Shown here: piece by piece, positions 60,861-64,000 of the stretch
Numbering within the stretch: position 1 is the first letter of the stretch
Layout: the number at the start of each line of letters is the position of its first letter
Assembly: GCA_031216445.1 (NCBI GenBank)
Contig: CM062200.1
Span: 7,703,001 to 7,767,000 of the forward strand
Direction: 5' to 3'
DNA length: 64,000 bases
DNA from: Lateolabrax maculatus
Taxonomy: Eukaryota > Chordata > Actinopteri > Acropomatiformes > Lateolabracidae
The notes under the pieces: generated by a model
Told to the model about the DNA's origin: nothing
Seen by the model: the letters and a program-made list of their open reading frames with translations, nothing else
The model's database searches: none
Made by a program: the position numbers and the translations under genes

Positions 60861-63800
60861 TTGGATTGACTCACAACAAACTCATATCACTATGCATGTT
60901 TGTGTGGGTGAGCTTGCTTACGCACTGCCCGACTTACATCTTTTTTTTCTGTCCCTGCCACATCTCTCACCCTAATTAGTCAGCTCTGTGCTTCCTGCTG
61001 TGGAAACTTCCACTGTGACCCTTGGGACTTTTAGACTAGCATGTGTCCCTTTGAATCAGCCAGATGAATGAGACCTCACTGTGTGTCTGTGTTACCTACT
61101 TCCTCTGTGGCTCTGCGTCCTTATTTCTGAAGGTCTGAGTAGACTCAGGAGCTGGGTTTTAATTAAAATGGTAAACAGTTTGGTTGTATCTGCAGGCCTG
61201 TGTGTATCTGCTTGTTTACATGCATTGATGAGTCACATAGGCTGTATGTTTAGAAGGCTGCTTCGCTACATTCACTGAAAACGAGCCTTTGCAATATAAA
61301 ACCAGCCGATAAAAACTTATTTTCCAATTAATTAACTTTTTTTTCTCTGTGTTGAAATTGAAAGCAAAGCAATGACCCCATAACACTCTAAAACTTACAT
61401 TGAACCATTCAGTAATGAGAATTTATTTCATGTTTGGTAACTGAAGTCTTGTGTTATCTCAACCAAGTATTGTTTAGGCCTCCATCCAATTTGCATATTT
61501 AATTTCTTTCCAGTTTTCAAAGTAGCCATTTTTATGCAGAGGCGGTTTGAAATGGTGATGCTTGATCAATGTCAAACTTTTTTCGCACATGTTGGGTTTT
61601 GATATTCAGAACCGCACTATACAATTTTTCATAGTGTAATTAAAAAATTAAGCTTTCATTCAGGAGGGCCGGTATTAACATCTGCTGGGGGGGGGGGGGG
61701 GGGTTCTTTTGACAGATGTGACCTTTTTAATATGGCAGCTATGTTTGGTTTGCATGCTCGGAGTAACTACTAACACACATGAAATCGATTAAGTGCCTAA
61801 TTACTTTTTAAGGTCACGGGAAGTTTTACCCGTGTGTGCCTTTAAACCATGAGTGTTGATCAGGTTCATTTAACAGAGCGATGCATAGACCATTTTAATG
61901 CAAAATCCAAATAACTGAGTGGACAAACTTGACTGACATGACATTTCAGTAGGTAGCCTCGTGCTCCTGGTGTCATGTTTTCCTCTTAACAAGCCTGAAT
62001 CCTCAGATTGTTTTACGAAGGTCCTTTGATTGATCAAACACGTCAATCCACGGGAGTTACAAAGGTTCTCTATAAATGATCCTGCTAGACAGAGCCTTGA
62101 ATCATTCAAATTGGATGTTGTTAGCGGTGAAATATGACAGCGCTCCTTCCTTTGATTGCTCTCTTATGTTGGATGTGACTCTCCAGTTGAGTGTCACCGC
62201 CGTTTGAATCTCACACTAATCACTCTGTCACTAATGGGCATGAGCGGCCTTGACGGACAGCCAAGGCTGGAGTATTTGAAATGTCTAATCTGTGTCCCCA
62301 GCGAGAAGGCAGGTGATCCCTGCAGCAGCTCTTTATCATTCAAAGTGCTGAGTCTGGAGGCTGCCTGCAGCTGTCCACGTCTGTTTACTGCTGGAAGCAT
62401 TCACACAGGGAAGAGGGGCACAAGGCCCAGTGTGTTTGAACAGCAGGTAGCCATTCAGAGCTGCTGTTTACTTCATCTACGCTTTGCACCATCACAAAAA
62501 AATGGCTGTAACAAATCTTCATTATCCATTCATCTCCATTACTTTTTTTGATAATTACGTAATCTATAAAATGTAAGAAAATACAGAAATTAATATATAA
62601 CGTATGTCTTGAAATACCTGGTTTTGTATGACCAACAGTCCAAACAGTACAGTAGCAGCAACTTTAAGACTGTAGAAATAGGATGACAGTCTTTATTTGA
62701 ATTTCAAATTAATGTAGTCAGACAGGCGGCATTTTTACAAAACATTTCAATATTCTCACCGTACCAGGTTGTTATGTCTAAAGTGTTAGCAAACAGTTTC
62801 CCATTTGCACATGCAGCAGACATGGAGAAGCATTGGTATTCATTTTGAGTCCTGCCTCTTTCCACCAGTATTCTCCTCCTGTCGGAAACATCTGTCTCTT
62901 TAGCTGCTAAATACTCCACTTTGTTTATCAGCTAGTCGCTGACTGTGTCTGTCTGCTGTTTGGTGTGGAGCAGGTAGCGTTCAGTGGGTTTATTAGAGCT
63001 TTTTAAGTTAAAACTTTTGCATGCCGCGGCTTTAAATTACACTTATGAGAGCGGTGAGAGTCGACCAAAACAGTAAAGTTGCTGCCGTAAAACCAAAACA
63101 ATGAGCTGAAAGATGCTTAACTCTCTGTAGAGGTTGGGAACTGCAGCCAGGTGATAAATCTCTGTGGATTCATCACTCTGAGTATAGTACTAGTTATGTA
63201 ATCCATTGCTGATTTGTGCAGCTTTAAAGCAGAAATTATGAAACAGGGTGATGATGATGTAACAAAATCTTTGTTGATTCAAAGTCTGTTCATCAATTAC
63301 ATCTTTCAGCACCAAAGACGAAGGACGCTCACACCGTGATCGCTCAGGTTTAATATGCAGAAGTTGAGATTCACTGCTGTAAACTCTCTCTGCATCGGAA
63401 GCTATGAATTGTTAAACAAACCCTCTTCCTGACGTCTATTCAAATGTTTTATCCATCCACTCCAAGGTGTTGCAGTGTGAAAATCCCTTCACGCAGCACT
63501 TAATGCTGTTTCTTATTGGTTGGGTGTAGAGTGAAACTGAGGGGGGGTTTCTCATTTAAAGTAGATGCTATAAGCTTGATTATGCAGACTAAAAATAAAC
63601 CATCTACGGAGACTGAGCATGTCAAGAGTTCAGAATCCTCGGCAGTTTCTGTCTATTGTGTACCTTTAATTGAAAAAGGTGCTGTGCTCTCTTCCACCCC
63701 TGCTGCAGCTGCCCGCAGTGCAAAACAGCAGCCACAGTACTTTGCAGACATACTGCTGTCAGACTGCTCTCAACTAACTTTGCACTTTTAATAGCTGTGT

Positions 63801-64000
63801 GACCCAGTTTGAATCCAATTGAATTAGATCTATATGCGTTCATAGCAGCTCCACTTACAGCTGTAAGTCACTTGAGATTACTTATTAAATGCCTCCCGAT
63901 GTGGTTTATTCTCTCCTCAGCTTTCAAAATAACTTATTTTGATGGTTTTCTCCTCTGCAGGAACTTTTTCATGCACACTTTACAGTGGCAGCGCCTAACA
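60861..64000. other. intergenic DNA to the window end
   Basis: No supported exon. A 17-base G run is at 61687-61703. A non-repetitive balanced block at about 62140-62470 is a possible conserved non-coding element. Repeat remnant at 62525-62600. The last 45 bases follow a good acceptor (CTCCTCTGCAG ending at 63960), but the 40 bases beyond are too few to identify an exon. Confidence 0.4.

Noticed and set aside
63961..64000. Possible exon start after CTCCTCTGCAG, reading GNFFMHTLQW, faintly like the SPOCK2 'GNFMEDEQW' segment
   Set aside because: Only 40 bases remain in the window and the match is limited to a few residues; it cannot be supported.
1..64000. CRISPR arrays, operons, prophage or toxin-antitoxin systems
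   Set aside because: The DNA is vertebrate. Repeats present are microsatellites and transposon relics; nothing has regular repeat-spacer structure.

Overview
The window is nuclear genomic DNA from a bony fish, most likely a spiny-rayed (percomorph) teleost. All genes are vertebrate orthologues with GT-AG introns, several of them short, and the spaces between them hold short diverged repeats of kinds common in fish genomes. The species cannot be named from the sequence alone.

Layout. Positions 1-11.7 kb are gene-poor, with a few non-repetitive blocks that look like possible conserved non-coding elements, one LINE/SINE-type tail and one dispersed repeat. From 11.7 to 31.4 kb there are four genes: fbxl15 (-), a selenocysteine-containing glutathione peroxidase of the GPX3-like group (+), ndufb8 (+) and sec31b (+). 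From 31.4 to 34.6 kb lie an unassigned CpG-rich island and a short inverted-repeat element. The scd gene (-) occupies 36.9-40.6 kb. From 41 to 46.9 kb there is the scd promoter with an NF-Y-type inverted repeat, a dead LINE 3' fragment and dnajb12 (+). Then come ddit4 (-), anapc16 (-) and ascc1 (+), the last two head to head across a short CpG-rich promoter. From 58.4 to 64 kb only repeats and possible non-coding elements are seen.

Synteny. From memory of the human map, ndufb8-sec31b-scd match a 10q24.31 block, fbxl15 belongs to 10q24.32, and dnajb12-ddit4-anapc16-ascc1 match a 10q22.1 block. Here they are contiguous. The human WNT8B slot between SEC31B and SCD holds no recognisable Wnt gene, only the CpG island.

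Reconstruction. Every coding model was assembled by hand from splice sites and reading phase. The totals divide by three: fbxl15 292 aa, gpx 181 aa with one Sec, ndufb8 188, sec31b 1223, scd 335, dnajb12 368, ddit4 227, anapc16 108, ascc1 352. The genes are ordinary housekeeping and stress genes: ubiquitin ligase subunits, redox defence, complex I, COPII coat, fatty-acid desaturation, ER co-chaperone, mTOR inhibition, APC/C and alkylation repair. They do not form an operon-like system. I found no clearly novel biological system. The most informative details are the recoded UGA with its SECIS next to a UGA stop, several promoter motifs and the unassigned island.
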